A stretch of 64,000 nucleotides of DNA from Pseudomonas oleovorans subsp. oleovorans (GCF_002197815.1 NZ_NIUB01000024.1:1-64000), one strand, 5' to 3'. Positions 1 to 8,211 are shown, numbered from the stretch's first letter. The notes: generated by a model from the sequence alone, not told the origin. Numbers and translations: made by a program.

Positions 1-409
1 AGCCTTCCTCGCTCCAGTCAAACTGAAACGCCTCGCCAAGAGCAAAGGTCAGCGGCACAAAGGCCTGCGACGCCTTGCCCTGTCCCCCTCGCCAGGCACG
101 GATAAACGCGGTGAGCTGGCTGTAGCCGCCGTCATAACCTTCGGCTTTGATTTGCGCCAACAGCGCCTTGGCACTGCGCCGCTGTTGCTTGGGCCGCAGC
201 GAATCGGCTTTTAGCGCCTGCTCCAGCGTGGCGTGAAAAGGGCTGAGTTTGTTAAAGATCGCGCGGCGTTGGTAGACCGGCGGCTTGGCCTCAGGTGCTC
301 TGACCCACTTGCGAATCGTGTTGCGCGCCAACCCGGTGCGCTTGGCTATCTCATGTAGCGACAGCTTGTCGCGGAAATACATCCGCCGAATTTTGCCCAT
401 CATTTCCAT
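1..409 (-). CDS. istA: IS21-family transposase IstA, N-terminal part
   Basis: This is the first 136 codons of an IstA transposase, cut by the window edge. The translation begins MEMMGKIRRMYFRDKLSLHE and continues with a helix-turn-helix region (SLHEIAKRTGLARNTIRKW) that in this family binds the terminal repeats. The visible part ends in FQFDWSEE, which matches the first catalytic Asp of the DDE integrase core. IstA acts with the ATPase IstB, whose gene should lie further left. The start is the ATG at 407-409; a second ATG lies two codons downstream. No disruption is visible in this part. Confidence 0.85.
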   Translation of the reverse strand, partial: MEMMGKIRRMYFRDKLSLHEIAKRTGLARNTIRKWVRAPEAKPPVYQRRAIFNKLSPFHATLEQALKADSLRPKQQRRSAKALLAQIKAEGYDGGYSQLTAFIRAWRGGQGKASQAFVPLTFALGEAFQFDWSEEG

Positions 410-524
410 ACTGATCACCCTGTGTTCTCCTGCTCAAAAATTGAGCAGAAGCAGTTGAACACCTGGGTCAGTTTTCAGTCGGCAGAACAGCCTCTACTGG
501 GTCAGTTTTCGGTCAGCGGCAACA
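1..524 (-). mobile_element. IS21-family insertion sequence, istA end (partial)
   Basis: One end of an IS21-family element enters from the left edge of the window. It carries the start of istA on the minus strand. The motif CTGGGTCAGTTTTC occurs twice outside the gene (463-476 and 497-510), matching the multiple terminal repeats of IS21 elements. The outer end is placed at about 524, where the minus strand begins TGTTGCCGCTGACC. A small palindrome (CTGCTCAA...TTGAGCAG) lies at 429-448 between the gene and the terminal repeats. The other end and any target-site duplication lie outside the window. Confidence 0.8.
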
Positions 525-545
525 ATTCATATGGAGATGTACAAC

Positions 546-1004
546 ATGAAAACACGTAAATCACTGCTCGCTCTGCTTACTACCGCTGCACTGTCCGCTG
601 CTGGCGCCGCCCACGCCGGCCCGCCAGTCACGATTACCTTCAAGCATGTCGGGGCCACCGGTACGCCTGCCGCTGTCTATACGATTATCACGGCCAATGA
701 GACGAGCACTTATGCCAATGCCTCACCGAAACCGGATAGCAGTGTGTCAGCGGGAGGCAGTGACAGCTATCAAGTCCAGAGTTTGATTTCTCCCGATGCG
801 AACTTCGCTAACGTCCGCTACAAGATTGGCAGCAAGGAGTGCGTCTTTACTACTACCTACGTCAACATGCTGGGCAGTGGTGGTGTCAAGATTCCTACGT
901 GGAACAAGACGGCCACTCCCAGCGGGGGGGCAATTTGTACGGCGAATATTACCTCCACCAATATCGCGACCCATGCATGGTCGGTTGAATTCACGATGAG
1001 ATAA
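546..1004 (+). CDS. small exported protein, unknown function
   Basis: The protein is about 152 residues long with a clear Sec signal peptide (MKTRKSLLALLTTAALSAAG, cleavage near AHA-GPP). The mature part is rich in Thr, Ser and Asn and appears all-beta, with two Cys (KECVF and AICTANI) that could form a disulphide. I do not recognise the family; a secreted or outer-surface beta-sandwich protein is only a guess. The ATG at 546 is preferred over an in-frame ATG at 531 because GGAG lies at a normal distance upstream and the signal peptide starts there. The gene begins 22 bases from the end of the IS21 element, so the element occupies or has replaced its promoter region. Confidence 0.6.
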   Translation: MKTRKSLLALLTTAALSAAGAAHAGPPVTITFKHVGATGTPAAVYTIITANETSTYANASPKPDSSVSAGGSDSYQVQSLISPDANFANVRYKIGSKECVFTTTYVNMLGSGGVKIPTWNKTATPSGGAICTANITSTNIATHAWSVEFTMR

Positions 1005-1381
1005 ACAGCAAAGCCGCGCGCGTTCCCGGTAATGTTCCGCATCACTGGGAACGTTTGCAGCGGCATCGAGAGCTTTGACAAAACAGGGAAAAGTCATGCC
1101 AAACTCCTCCGCCACACCGGACACCTACAATGGCCAGCATTTCGGCAATACTGCCAGGGCTATCGTTGCCGACAGCGTATAGTTACTGACGAGAGACCCG
1201 GGCGCCTTTTTTGTTCTATTTGACCTGGCGGCGTCCAACGATACCATGGGTGCATAAGTATTCCTTGCGCTTTGTTTGCAGAGCATGCGGAGGCTAAAGC
1301 TTTCCGCTATGCAGCCGTTAATGCTGTGAACTATAAGTTTGTATGAAGCCAAGCCGCAGCTGAGGCGATGGAGAAACAGTC
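1005..1381. other. intergenic region without recognisable gene
   Basis: These 377 bases separate the exported protein from the tandem paralogues. The short ORFs here overlap each other on both strands and resemble nothing known. The region presumably holds the promoter for the downstream pair. A Shine-Dalgarno-like GGAG lies just before the ATG at 1382. I see no terminator or repeat. Confidence 0.4.
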
Positions 1382-2173
1382 ATGGCCGGTATTACTACCT
1401 ACACATCCCTATCCGGTAGCCGCTTGGCTGGCAGCGCTACTACTGCTACGGGCCAAACCCAGGACGTTTCCACTGCCGGCAAGACCAGTGCCACGATCCC
1501 AGCAGGAGGCACCGGCCCCACCATCACCGTTTCCAACCTGGCCCGCCAGTTGGGCGAAGCAGCGGTACGCGCTGAAACCCGCGATGCCAGCCTCAGTCGC
1601 AAGGAACTGGGCCAAAAGGCCACGGCACAGCTTGATCAGATAATTGGTGACCAGTACTACATAAACAAAGCTAAACACGACGCTGAGGTACCCAATACGG
1701 ACGATCCCGAACTGCTGGCTCGCGCCAAGCAAGCTACCAGCTTCGTCAACGGTCAGGGTAAGAACCCCTTTGCCGGCTTATCACCGGATCAATTGACCTT
1801 AGTCATTTATGACGACAGCGGTACCTTCACGGTTAACGAGCGGCAGGCCGCATGGCAGGAGTCTTATGACCAACGACAAGCATGGAAGCAGCAAGTCATC
1901 GCCAAAGCCAATGATGAGTACAACCGCACCGGCAAGATGTCCAATTTCTTCAAAGAAGTGCTTGCCTACTACAACGAGCTGCCCGCCATCGAGCAGGCGC
2001 AGTACCCAGAAAGCTATGCTTCCCGTCTACAAGAGCTGATCGACCTCGACTTCAACTACATGACTCATCAGGTCGGGGGCAAGGGCAGCGCGGCTAGCCT
2101 GATCGAACAGCTGCTGGGCGAAGGTCCCTATAGGGACAAGGATTTTGCCGCCAAGGCGGCGGATACGGACTGA
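1382..2173 (+). CDS. uncharacterised protein, short paralogue of the next gene
   Basis: This 263-residue protein aligns over its whole length with the N-terminal half of the 555-residue protein encoded 15 bases downstream. Both begin with a GITTYTSL motif and a low-complexity Ala/Thr/Gly stretch to about residue 50. They then share a helical core with NLARQLGEAA, ASLSRKELGQKATAQLDQI, EVPNTDDPELLARAKQATSFVNG, YDDSGTFTVNERQAAW, a block from FFKEVLAYYNELPAIEQAQY, and a LQELIDLDFNYMTH end. There is no signal peptide or membrane segment. I do not recognise the family. It looks like a tandem duplicate lacking the C-terminal domain, and it ends on its own stop rather than being visibly broken. Confidence 0.6.
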   Translation: MAGITTYTSLSGSRLAGSATTATGQTQDVSTAGKTSATIPAGGTGPTITVSNLARQLGEAAVRAETRDASLSRKELGQKATAQLDQIIGDQYYINKAKHDAEVPNTDDPELLARAKQATSFVNGQGKNPFAGLSPDQLTLVIYDDSGTFTVNERQAAWQESYDQRQAWKQQVIAKANDEYNRTGKMSNFFKEVLAYYNELPAIEQAQYPESYASRLQELIDLDFNYMTHQVGGKGSAASLIEQLLGEGPYRDKDFAAKAADTD

Positions 2174-2188
2174 GCAGAAGGGCTCGCC

Positions 2189-3856
2189 ATGATCGGCATC
2201 ACCACCTACACCTCTCTAATCAGTCGCCTGACAGGCAATGCCACTGGTGCTGCGGGCCAAACCCAGGACGTTTCCGCCGACGGCAAGACCAGTACCACGC
2301 CCCCCGCAGGCAGCACCAGCACGGTCTCTAACCTGGCTCGCCAATTGGGTGAGGCGGCTGCGCATGCTGAGGCTCGTGATGCCAGCCTCAGCCGTAAGGA
2401 GCTGGGCCAGAAGGCTACGGCACAGCTTGATCAGATCACTGGCTACGATTACTACCTGAATCAGGAGCGGCACGATGCTGAGGTGCCCAATACCGACGAC
2501 CCTGAGCTGCTGGCCCGCGCCAAACAAGCTACCAGCTTCGTCAACGGTTCAGGTAGCAATCCCTTCAAGGTCATGTCCCGCGATCAATTGGCACTGATTG
2601 CCTATGATGACAGCGGCAGTTTCACTGTTAACGAGCGGCGGGCCGCATGGTCAGAGGCATACAGCCAAGAGGAAGCATGGCGTCAGAAGGTTGTAGCCCA
2701 GGCGATGGACGAGTACAACCGCACCGGCAAGATGACCAATTTCTTCAAAGAAGTGCTTGCCTACTACAATGAGCTGCCCGCCATCGAGCAGGCGCAGTAC
2801 CCGGACGACTATGCTTCTCGTCTGCAAGAGCTGATCGACCTCGACTTCAACTACATGACTCATCGGGCCGAGGGCAAGGGCAGTAGTCCTGCCAATCTGA
2901 TCGACCAGTTGTTCGCGTCAGCGCCTCACGCTGGCAAAGAGGAGGTTAGCGCCTCTTCATCCACGGCATCGCAATCCATCTCCGCTGCGCAGTCCGCCAG
3001 CGCGGCCAACACCACGGCATCGACAGCCGGCCCCGCCAGTAATGGCTACGATCTCATGGTTTCCCGCCTGTTCGGCGGGAAAGAGCCTGCGGTAGCCAAC
3101 GGCGCCCAAGGCATGAGTGCCAACAACATCGGTCGCAGCGCTTACGACTTCCTCACCTACGAAGATCGTGCCTTGCTGTCGGACATGTACGCTTATGCGC
3201 AGGACGAAGGCGCCGATCTGACCTATGTGGATCGCCTGGCCGAAGAGCTTGGCGACTACCGTCAGCACGACAATGGGCGGTTGCGCTCGAACTTCAATAA
3301 CGGTCACAACTACGACGCCCAAGGGCACCAACTCACGGTCAGCTTCAACGATAAGGACACTGCCACCGCTTCAAGCATCCTGAATGGATCGGCGATCGGC
3401 AGTACTCGTATTGATCAGGGCTTCTTGCGCCATATCCTCGATCCAGGCTATGGCGCGTTGAGCAATACCAGCGACCTGGGTTTCCTCGAACAGATGGTGA
3501 CGAAGTTTTCCGCCGAAGGCGCGACACACTCTTCGCTCGGTAGCCAATACGCTACCTATACCCCGGTCATCAGCATCAAGGACAACATCGTCCTGAGCGC
3601 CTCCGAGGACGTGAAGCTCAAGCCCTTCGAGCCGGACATTACCAATGTCAACGGCGTCTGGGCCGTAACCGAAAAAGGTGCGGCGGCGGGTATCACACTG
3701 GACGACGTGATCGGCAAGTCTGGGCGCATGGCTACTGCTTCAACTGGCCAGGAGCAGAATCGCTACATTCTGGATGCCTTCTTCGGTAAAGATGAGCAGA
3801 ACACATCCCGTCCCAGCTGGCTGACCGACCTGTTTGAGCAGCTGCAACAGCGATAG
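2189..3856 (+). CDS. uncharacterised two-part protein, long paralogue
   Basis: This 555-residue protein has three parts. Residues 1-240 are closely similar to the preceding gene product. About residues 245-295 form an Ala/Ser/Thr-rich linker. The C-terminal part (about 300-555) begins MVSRLFGGKEPA and includes a helical YDFLTYEDRALLSDMYAYAQDEG segment, then a more mixed region (LTVSFNDKDTAT, RYILDAFFGKDEQN). It has no signal peptide or transmembrane helix. It follows the first paralogue by 15 bases with a purine-rich ribosome-binding site, so the two are probably one operon. No function can be assigned. A conserved domain repeated in tandem with a variable C-terminal extension would fit a multi-domain surface, toxin or secreted-substrate design, but that is speculation. 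Confidence 0.6.
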   Translation: MIGITTYTSLISRLTGNATGAAGQTQDVSADGKTSTTPPAGSTSTVSNLARQLGEAAAHAEARDASLSRKELGQKATAQLDQITGYDYYLNQERHDAEVPNTDDPELLARAKQATSFVNGSGSNPFKVMSRDQLALIAYDDSGSFTVNERRAAWSEAYSQEEAWRQKVVAQAMDEYNRTGKMTNFFKEVLAYYNELPAIEQAQYPDDYASRLQELIDLDFNYMTHRAEGKGSSPANLIDQLFASAPHAGKEEVSASSSTASQSISAAQSASAANTTASTAGPASNGYDLMVSRLFGGKEPAVANGAQGMSANNIGRSAYDFLTYEDRALLSDMYAYAQDEGADLTYVDRLAEELGDYRQHDNGRLRSNFNNGHNYDAQGHQLTVSFNDKDTATASSILNGSAIGSTRIDQGFLRHILDPGYGALSNTSDLGFLEQMVTKFSAEGATHSSLGSQYATYTPVISIKDNIVLSASEDVKLKPFEPDITNVNGVWAVTEKGAAAGITLDDVIGKSGRMATASTGQEQNRYILDAFFGKDEQNTSRPSWLTDLFEQLQQR

Positions 3857-3952
3857 GCTGAGCTATCTTCTCGCCCGCATCGGTCATCGTCGTATCGGCT
3901 TTATCGAAAGGCGATAGTTCAGCCTGCCGCGCCGCCAGCCGTGTACTCAGGA

Positions 3953-4200
3953 TCAAGCGGCGATTCGCTGCGCCAGCCGCTTCTGCAGTTTCTCCAGCCC
4001 CGTCTGCCCCGCCGGGGTGCCGTTGAACTGCGCCACCTTCGTTAATTCGCGCAATGCATCATTGTCCACGTCGAGCAAGTTGCAGACTACCAAGCGCTTG
4101 TGGGTCAAAGTGTATGGCAGAAGGGTTGCGGAAACAGATCAGCACATCGCCACTCTCGTCGAGTGTGGGGCGGCATAAAAACCGGCAACACGCCAATTCC
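3953..4200 (-). pseudogene. decayed gene fragment, unknown
   Basis: On the minus strand two overlapping reading frames join into one plausible protein. One frame reads ...ESGDVLICFRNPSAIHFDPQ and runs into a short tail. The other continues LVVCNLLDVDNDALRELTK and FNGTPAGQTGLEKLQKRLAQ, ending at a TGA at 3953-3955. This suggests a frameshifted remnant of a small cytoplasmic protein. No start codon or family can be assigned. Its position beside an ICE-like lipoprotein fragment suggests it belonged to the same lost element, which is inference. Confidence 0.3.
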
Positions 4201-4267
4201 CTTTGTTTGCTGATGCGGCTTCGCAGAATGGCGATGGTCTCGGCTCGACCTTGCCGAGAGCCGCACC

Positions 4268-4398
4268 ATGCACGCCGCCCTTCCCTACCGCAGTTTCCTG
4301 CTGCTGGCCGTCCTGACGGCTGGCTGCGCGACGCCGTCCTCTCCCACTTCCGTTCAGGAAGAAGTGGCGGTTCCAGCATCGGAATACGTCCCGGTCGT
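4268..4398 (+). pseudogene. N-terminal fragment of an ICE-type lipoprotein (PilL-like, TIGR03748 family)
   Basis: The ATG at 4268 opens a lipoprotein signal peptide, with lipobox LTAGC placing the acylated Cys at residue 20. It is followed by a short polar linker ending in SEYVPVV. From memory, this arrangement of lipobox, Ser/Pro/Glu linker and a (Y)xPVV motif resembles the start of the PilL-like lipoprotein of integrating conjugative elements. After about residue 43 the frame runs into a class IV aminotransferase gene in another frame and loses all similarity. It is best read as a truncated relic left by excision or deletion of such an element. An unrelated lipoprotein is possible. Confidence 0.4.
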
Positions 4399-4400
4399 CC

Positions 4401-5186
4401 TACATCGATGGACAACCCGTCAGCGCTTCACCGCTGAACCCGTTGGCTTTCGCCGGTTTTGCCCACTTCACCGCGATGCAGGTCAGACACTCCAGAATCA
4501 AGGGGCTGGATCTTCACCTGCAGCGTCTGCGCGATGCCTCTCTGAAACTCTTCAACCGTGCGCCTGCTGAAGCGTTGCTACGGTCATACATTCGCACCGC
4601 GGTCGAAGAAGGCACGAGCGACCAGTCACTGACCGTCACCGTCTTTTCACCTCACGGCGAGTTCACGGCCGCCAGCATGGAGGTTGAGCCTGCCGTGTTC
4701 GTACGCACAGCCGCACCGTCCGATGGGCCGCAAGGCCCGTTGTGCTTGAGTGTCATCGAGCATGAGAGGCCGCTGGCGGCAATCAAGCATGTCGGTGAAA
4801 TCGGCAAGACCTATTACTTGCACCAGGCCATACGTGAGGGTTTCGATGATGCGGCCTTCGTCAATCAACGTGGGCACCTGAGTGAGGCCACGATCTGGAA
4901 CCTGGCGTTCTGGGATGGTGAGACGGTGATCTGGCCTGAGGCCGAGATGCTCAAAGGCACCATGATGGGCATGGTTCAGCGTCAACTTGCCCGCCTCGGC
5001 ATGCCCCAGCGTTGTGAAGTCATCACGCTCGAGCGGGTGAAAGAGCTCTCTGGGGCGGCCGTGATGAACTCATGGACACCGGGGATTCCGGTCACTGCCA
5101 TCGCCGCTCATATGCTCGCTGAGGCAAGGCCGTTCATCGAGCTGCTGCACAAGGCCCATGAGGCTGAGCCGGCCGACTTTCCCTGA
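4401..5186 (+). CDS. aminotransferase class IV family protein lacking a native start
   Basis: This PLP enzyme has the fold of branched-chain aminotransferase and aminodeoxychorismate lyase. Recognisable similarity begins at 4401 (YIDGQPVSASPLNPLAFAGF) and continues through FTAMQVR, GLDLHLQRL, the PLP-region stretch EIGKTYYLHQA and the substrate-loop motif HLSEATIWNLAFWDG. It ends at the TGA at 5184-5186. There is no ATG, GTG or TTG in frame between the upstream stop at 4314 and the TTG at 4443, so the first codons conserved in the family are untranslated or the protein starts at TTG 4443 or ATG 4476. The break coincides with the end of the ICE-lipoprotein fragment. The substrate is unknown. 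The product may be truncated or not made. Confidence 0.65.
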   Translation, partial: YIDGQPVSASPLNPLAFAGFAHFTAMQVRHSRIKGLDLHLQRLRDASLKLFNRAPAEALLRSYIRTAVEEGTSDQSLTVTVFSPHGEFTAASMEVEPAVFVRTAAPSDGPQGPLCLSVIEHERPLAAIKHVGEIGKTYYLHQAIREGFDDAAFVNQRGHLSEATIWNLAFWDGETVIWPEAEMLKGTMMGMVQRQLARLGMPQRCEVITLERVKELSGAAVMNSWTPGIPVTAIAAHMLAEARPFIELLHKAHEAEPADFP

Positions 5187-5227
5187 GATTGGCGCAAGGC
5201 GGTCAGTGGAGGGCAATCCAAGCGGTG

Positions 5228-5268
5228 CGCAGGGTGGATGACACTTTCTTCATCCACCGTTGGATACG
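5228..5268. repeat. dispersed GGTGGATGA...TCATCCACC palindromic repeat, copy 1
   Basis: A short inverted repeat with arms GGGTGGATGA and TCATCCACC lies between the aminotransferase and the isochorismatase-like gene. Further copies with the same arms occur at about 5893-5928 and 6811-6850. This is a REP-type intergenic element and is non-coding. Confidence 0.6.
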
Positions 5269-5277
5269 GCGTCCGGG

Positions 5278-5856
5278 TTACTCGCTGAGTCGTGCAATCA
5301 CATCGTCTGATGACATGACCTCAGCATATTCGGCGCCCAGTATGGCCAACGTCAGCTCGTGCACGGTCGAGGCTTCCCAGCGGGTTCCACCTGGCCCTGT
5401 TACAGGTACGGCGGTTGTGGCATCTGACGGGAGGATGATGCTGTACCCGAGCGCTTTGCCTGCGCGGACGGTGGCATCCATGCTGTTATGGATCACAACG
5501 CCCGTCAGCACGATGCGATTTGCGTTCATTCCCTTCAGCGTGGCATCCAAGTGGGTGCCTATGAACGCGCAGTTTTCATTCTTGATGATGACGGCTTCGC
5601 CCTCTATCGGCGCGACTTCCTGTTTGATGCCATTCCAGGGGCCGTGAACGTAATAGCTCGACGTGGGTGTCTTTTCATCGTGTTTTACGTGAAGGACGGG
5701 CCAGCCATTCGAGCGCCAGAATTGCAGGAGGCGTTGGATGACGGACAGGTAACCGGGGTGACTTTTGTCATTCCAGACGGGCTGGGCGTGTCCGGCATTT
5801 GGTGTCGTCTCCTTACGATGAAGCCTCAGTGTGCTGCAGTGTTTTTCTATCAACAA
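5278..5856 (-). CDS. isochorismatase-like cysteine hydrolase, N-terminus damaged
   Basis: From about residue 18 the protein matches the isochorismatase/nicotinamidase superfamily: YLSVIQRLLQFWRSNGWPVLHVKHDE, an EVAPIEGEAVIIKNENCAFIGT block and LTGVVIHNSMDATVRAGKALGY. The usual N-terminal strand with the catalytic Asp (IDxQ) is absent. It is replaced by about 17 residues without family similarity. The position usually held by the catalytic Cys reads N-S in VVIHNSMDAT, as in some family members that lack the Cys. A strong AAGGAGA site precedes an ATG in another frame near 5798, and a dispersed repeat (5893-5928) lies just upstream. The original 5' end was therefore probably lost or frameshifted, and enzyme activity is doubtful. 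Confidence 0.6.
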   Translation of the reverse strand: MLIEKHCSTLRLHRKETTPNAGHAQPVWNDKSHPGYLSVIQRLLQFWRSNGWPVLHVKHDEKTPTSSYYVHGPWNGIKQEVAPIEGEAVIIKNENCAFIGTHLDATLKGMNANRIVLTGVVIHNSMDATVRAGKALGYSIILPSDATTAVPVTGPGGTRWEASTVHELTLAILGAEYAEVMSSDDVIARLSE

Positions 5857-5892
5857 CCATGGCAGCTCGATAGCTCCAACGTTTCGGCAGGC

Positions 5893-5928
5893 GTAGGGTG
5901 GATGACGCTTTTTCCATCCACCATTGCG
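5893..5928. repeat. dispersed GGTGGATGA...TCATCCACC repeat, copy 2
   Basis: A second copy of the short inverted repeat (GGGTGGATGACGC ... CCATCCACC). It abuts the disrupted 5' end of the isochorismatase-like gene on the minus strand and could mark the breakpoint. Confidence 0.6.
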
Positions 5929-6000
5929 GTGGTAGCCGGCTCACTTCCCTTCGGCGTGAACCCGCCGCTTCTACGTTGTTGCCGATACCGGTTCCGCTCT

Positions 6001-6204
6001 TACAGCGGCTCACTTTTGGCAGACGCCCCAAAAGTAAGCAAAAGGTCTGTGCCCCTGCCATCCGGCCCGACTTCGTCGGGTTCCCTCGCTCCATCGTCGT
6101 TCCAGGGGCACGCCGCGAAGGGCCATCCCTGGCCCATCGCGGCTCTCGCGGCATCCATGCCGCTCAACCCCTTACACAACGATTCCACTCGGCCTCCTGA
6201 CGGG
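6001..6204 (-). repeat. long dispersed repeat, left arm of an inverted pair
   Basis: This non-coding block is repeated in inverted orientation at 6352-6540. Shared blocks include a 24-base stretch (6115-6138 against 6418-6441) and a 21-base stretch (6183-6203 against 6352-6372). Between the arms is a perfect-looking hairpin around 6250-6290 (AGCGAGAGCATTGCGG ... CCGCAATGCTCTCGCT). Long ORFs through this region are artefacts of its GC content. Confidence 0.7.
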
Positions 6205-6351
6205 GCGTTTGGCGTCGTCTGTGAGATCGGCGATCCAGCACCAAACAGAGCGAGAGCATTGCGGCTTGGCCGCAATGCTCTCGCTTTAAGCTCTGCTTTT
6301 GCTTTTTTGCTCTGCCTTCCACAACACGTTCAAACACCGCGGTCCCCGAAT

Positions 6352-6540
6352 CCCGTCAGGAGGCCGAGTGGAGGTGCTGTGGAGAGGGGCGTTTGGCATG
6401 GATGCCAAACGAGGAGTGATGGGCCAGGGATGGCCCTTCGCGACGACCCTCGGAACAGCGCCGGAGCGAGGGGAGTTGAGCGCAGCGAAACCCGGATGCC
6501 GGGCGCGCTTTCTCTTTGGTTACTTTCTGCGCGAGTAAAG
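6352..6540 (+). repeat. long dispersed repeat, right arm of an inverted pair
   Basis: The inverted partner of 6001-6204. It includes a GGCATGGATGCC palindrome (6396-6407) and a GGGCCAGGGATGGCCC palindrome, and is followed by Pseudomonas repeat-like sequence rich in GAGCGAAGCGAG. No protein similarity was seen. The remaining sequence to 6810 also looks non-coding. Confidence 0.7.
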
Positions 6541-6810
6541 AGAAACGGAGCGAAGCGGAGTAACAGCCGCAGGCTGGCCCGAAGGGCGAGCGAAGCGAGT
6601 CAAGTGACTCGCCGTAAGGGCGAAAAGGTGCATGAGTGACGCCGGTAAATCGTGGTCTGTCCCCGATTACCGTCCAGAAAATAAATTTGTCCCCTTTACC
6701 TTCCGGGCGCGTCGGTAATTGGACATGGCGGCTCATCCTTGAGCGGTGGCGGTGCCTGAACCATGGTGGACAAGCTTCGCGTTGTCCACCCGGCGGCGGT
6801 TATTTCGTCG

Positions 6811-6850
6811 TAGGGTGGATGACGCTTTTTCATCCACCGTTTGCGGCGGT
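6811..6850. repeat. dispersed GGTGGATGA...TCATCCACC repeat, copy 3
   Basis: A third copy of the short inverted repeat (GTAGGGTGGATGACGC ... TCATCCACCG). It lies just downstream of the ATPase gene on the minus strand. Confidence 0.6.
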
Positions 6851-6880
6851 TGTCCGAGCTACTCGCTTCCAATATCAGAG

Positions 6881-8203
6881 TTAATTTTCAGCAGAGCTCT
6901 CGTACTCGATTACTGCGTAGTCTTCCTTGAGAGTGATAAAGATTTGTCTGATTAACTGTGGCTGAGTTTGTTTGTCATCTGTGTGTTGGAGAGATTGAGC
7001 GTATGCGCGATGGAATTGGTCTGTAAATGCATATAGTCCGGAGTTGCTGTCGTGTCTCAGGATTGAGCCGTACTCTGGGTCTACTAATTTGGCTAGGTGA
7101 GACTTTAAGATTTGATCTGTGTAAGTCGGTTCATTTTCTTTGATTCTTTTGAGTAAGTTGAACCTGGCAAGGCCTCTTTCTGGTGCCAGTGATAGCGCTT
7201 TGATGATAAGTGTGGAGCTATCAAACTTTGTGCTTCTTCTGATTTTCAATGCTTTGTCAAAAGAGTTTTTTAAGGAGTCTGATGCGCTTCTAATGTATTT
7301 TTCGACTGCGTTGTCGAAGTTTTCATCATCTATTGCGGTTTGGGTGCTTTGTTTGTATTTTATGTTTGCACTAATGCACATGTTAAGACAGAGTCTGTGG
7401 CATATTGATGCTATGCCGCATGCGTACTTAACCACCTTCCGTTTTGCGCTTGGGGTGAATCTTATATTAAGAAGTTGCTCTCCTTTAGTGATGATGGAGA
7501 AGAGTTCTTCTTCGGTCATCAGTGGGACAGCAATTTCTGCCACTCTCTCTTTCATTTCCTTGTCGTAGTCAACGACTTGACGTGCAGTGTCCACGGCTCC
7601 GAGGCAAACGATTTTTACGGTTGGATACTCGTATGCTAGATCCATGAATACTTTCAGAAGCTGAGAAAGCTTTTCCTTTTCTGCTGCTTCGATTTTGTGG
7701 AAGTCTTCTATGACCCAGCATTGCCCCGAGTTTCCGATTAGCCTACCCAGCGCCTGAGGGGTAAGTTGTGGAGGTAGAACTCTCTTTTCTGTAGCGCTGA
7801 TGGCCTTGGTTTTAGCTGCTTCAAGCGAGGATTTAATGGATGAGTATGAGGCAGCAATATTTGCCTTCACGCTTTCGCTTGTTGAATTTGAGCGATCAGA
7901 CTCATAAAAGGGTGCTAATTGATCAAATGCCTCTGTAAGGATTTGCTCAAAGGTCATTCCCTTCATGCATCTGGTTGTAATGTGGTGGGAGTAAATCTGT
8001 TCTAACTTGTTGGTGAGTAGCGTAGTTTTTCCGCTACCAGTATGCCCATACACAACTACCTGTGTTCCTGGCGTCTCTAGAGCATCGACTAGGTCGTTAT
8101 TGACAATGTCCCGGTCAATGAACGTAAGCTTGGCTGGTTGGGTTGGGGTAAATACATTGTGGACAGTGTATGGGCCAGTGCCCTGACCAAGAAACTCAAT
8201 CAT
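6881..8203 (-). CDS. orphan AAA/STAND-type ATPase with winged-helix C-terminus
   Basis: This 440-residue cytoplasmic protein has Walker A GHTGSGKT at residues 53-60, Walker B CWVIEDFHK at 162-170, a sensor-1-like strand KIVCLGAVD at 197-205, and the arginine-containing segment KERVAEIAVPLMTEEEL at about 218-234. The C-terminal part (about 340-420) looks like a winged helix (LKRIKENEPTY ... LKSHLAKLVD). This is the layout of Orc1/Cdc6-like AAA and STAND ATPases, many of which act in defence, plasmid or transposon functions. The gene is clearly AT-richer than its neighbours and sits alone between a repeat cluster and nrdB, which suggests acquisition. No partner nuclease or effector gene is next to it. 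The specific role is unknown. Confidence 0.65.
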   Translation of the reverse strand: MIEFLGQGTGPYTVHNVFTPTQPAKLTFIDRDIVNNDLVDALETPGTQVVVYGHTGSGKTTLLTNKLEQIYSHHITTRCMKGMTFEQILTEAFDQLAPFYESDRSNSTSESVKANIAASYSSIKSSLEAAKTKAISATEKRVLPPQLTPQALGRLIGNSGQCWVIEDFHKIEAAEKEKLSQLLKVFMDLAYEYPTVKIVCLGAVDTARQVVDYDKEMKERVAEIAVPLMTEEELFSIITKGEQLLNIRFTPSAKRKVVKYACGIASICHRLCLNMCISANIKYKQSTQTAIDDENFDNAVEKYIRSASDSLKNSFDKALKIRRSTKFDSSTLIIKALSLAPERGLARFNLLKRIKENEPTYTDQILKSHLAKLVDPEYGSILRHDSNSGLYAFTDQFHRAYAQSLQHTDDKQTQPQLIRQIFITLKEDYAVIEYESSAEN

Positions 8204-8211
8204 CCTGTCTC

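Noticed and set aside
5488..6639. 383-codon open frame on the plus strand
   Set aside because: It runs antisense through the isochorismatase-like gene and then through dispersed repeats, with no domain-like sequence; it is open because of GC bias.
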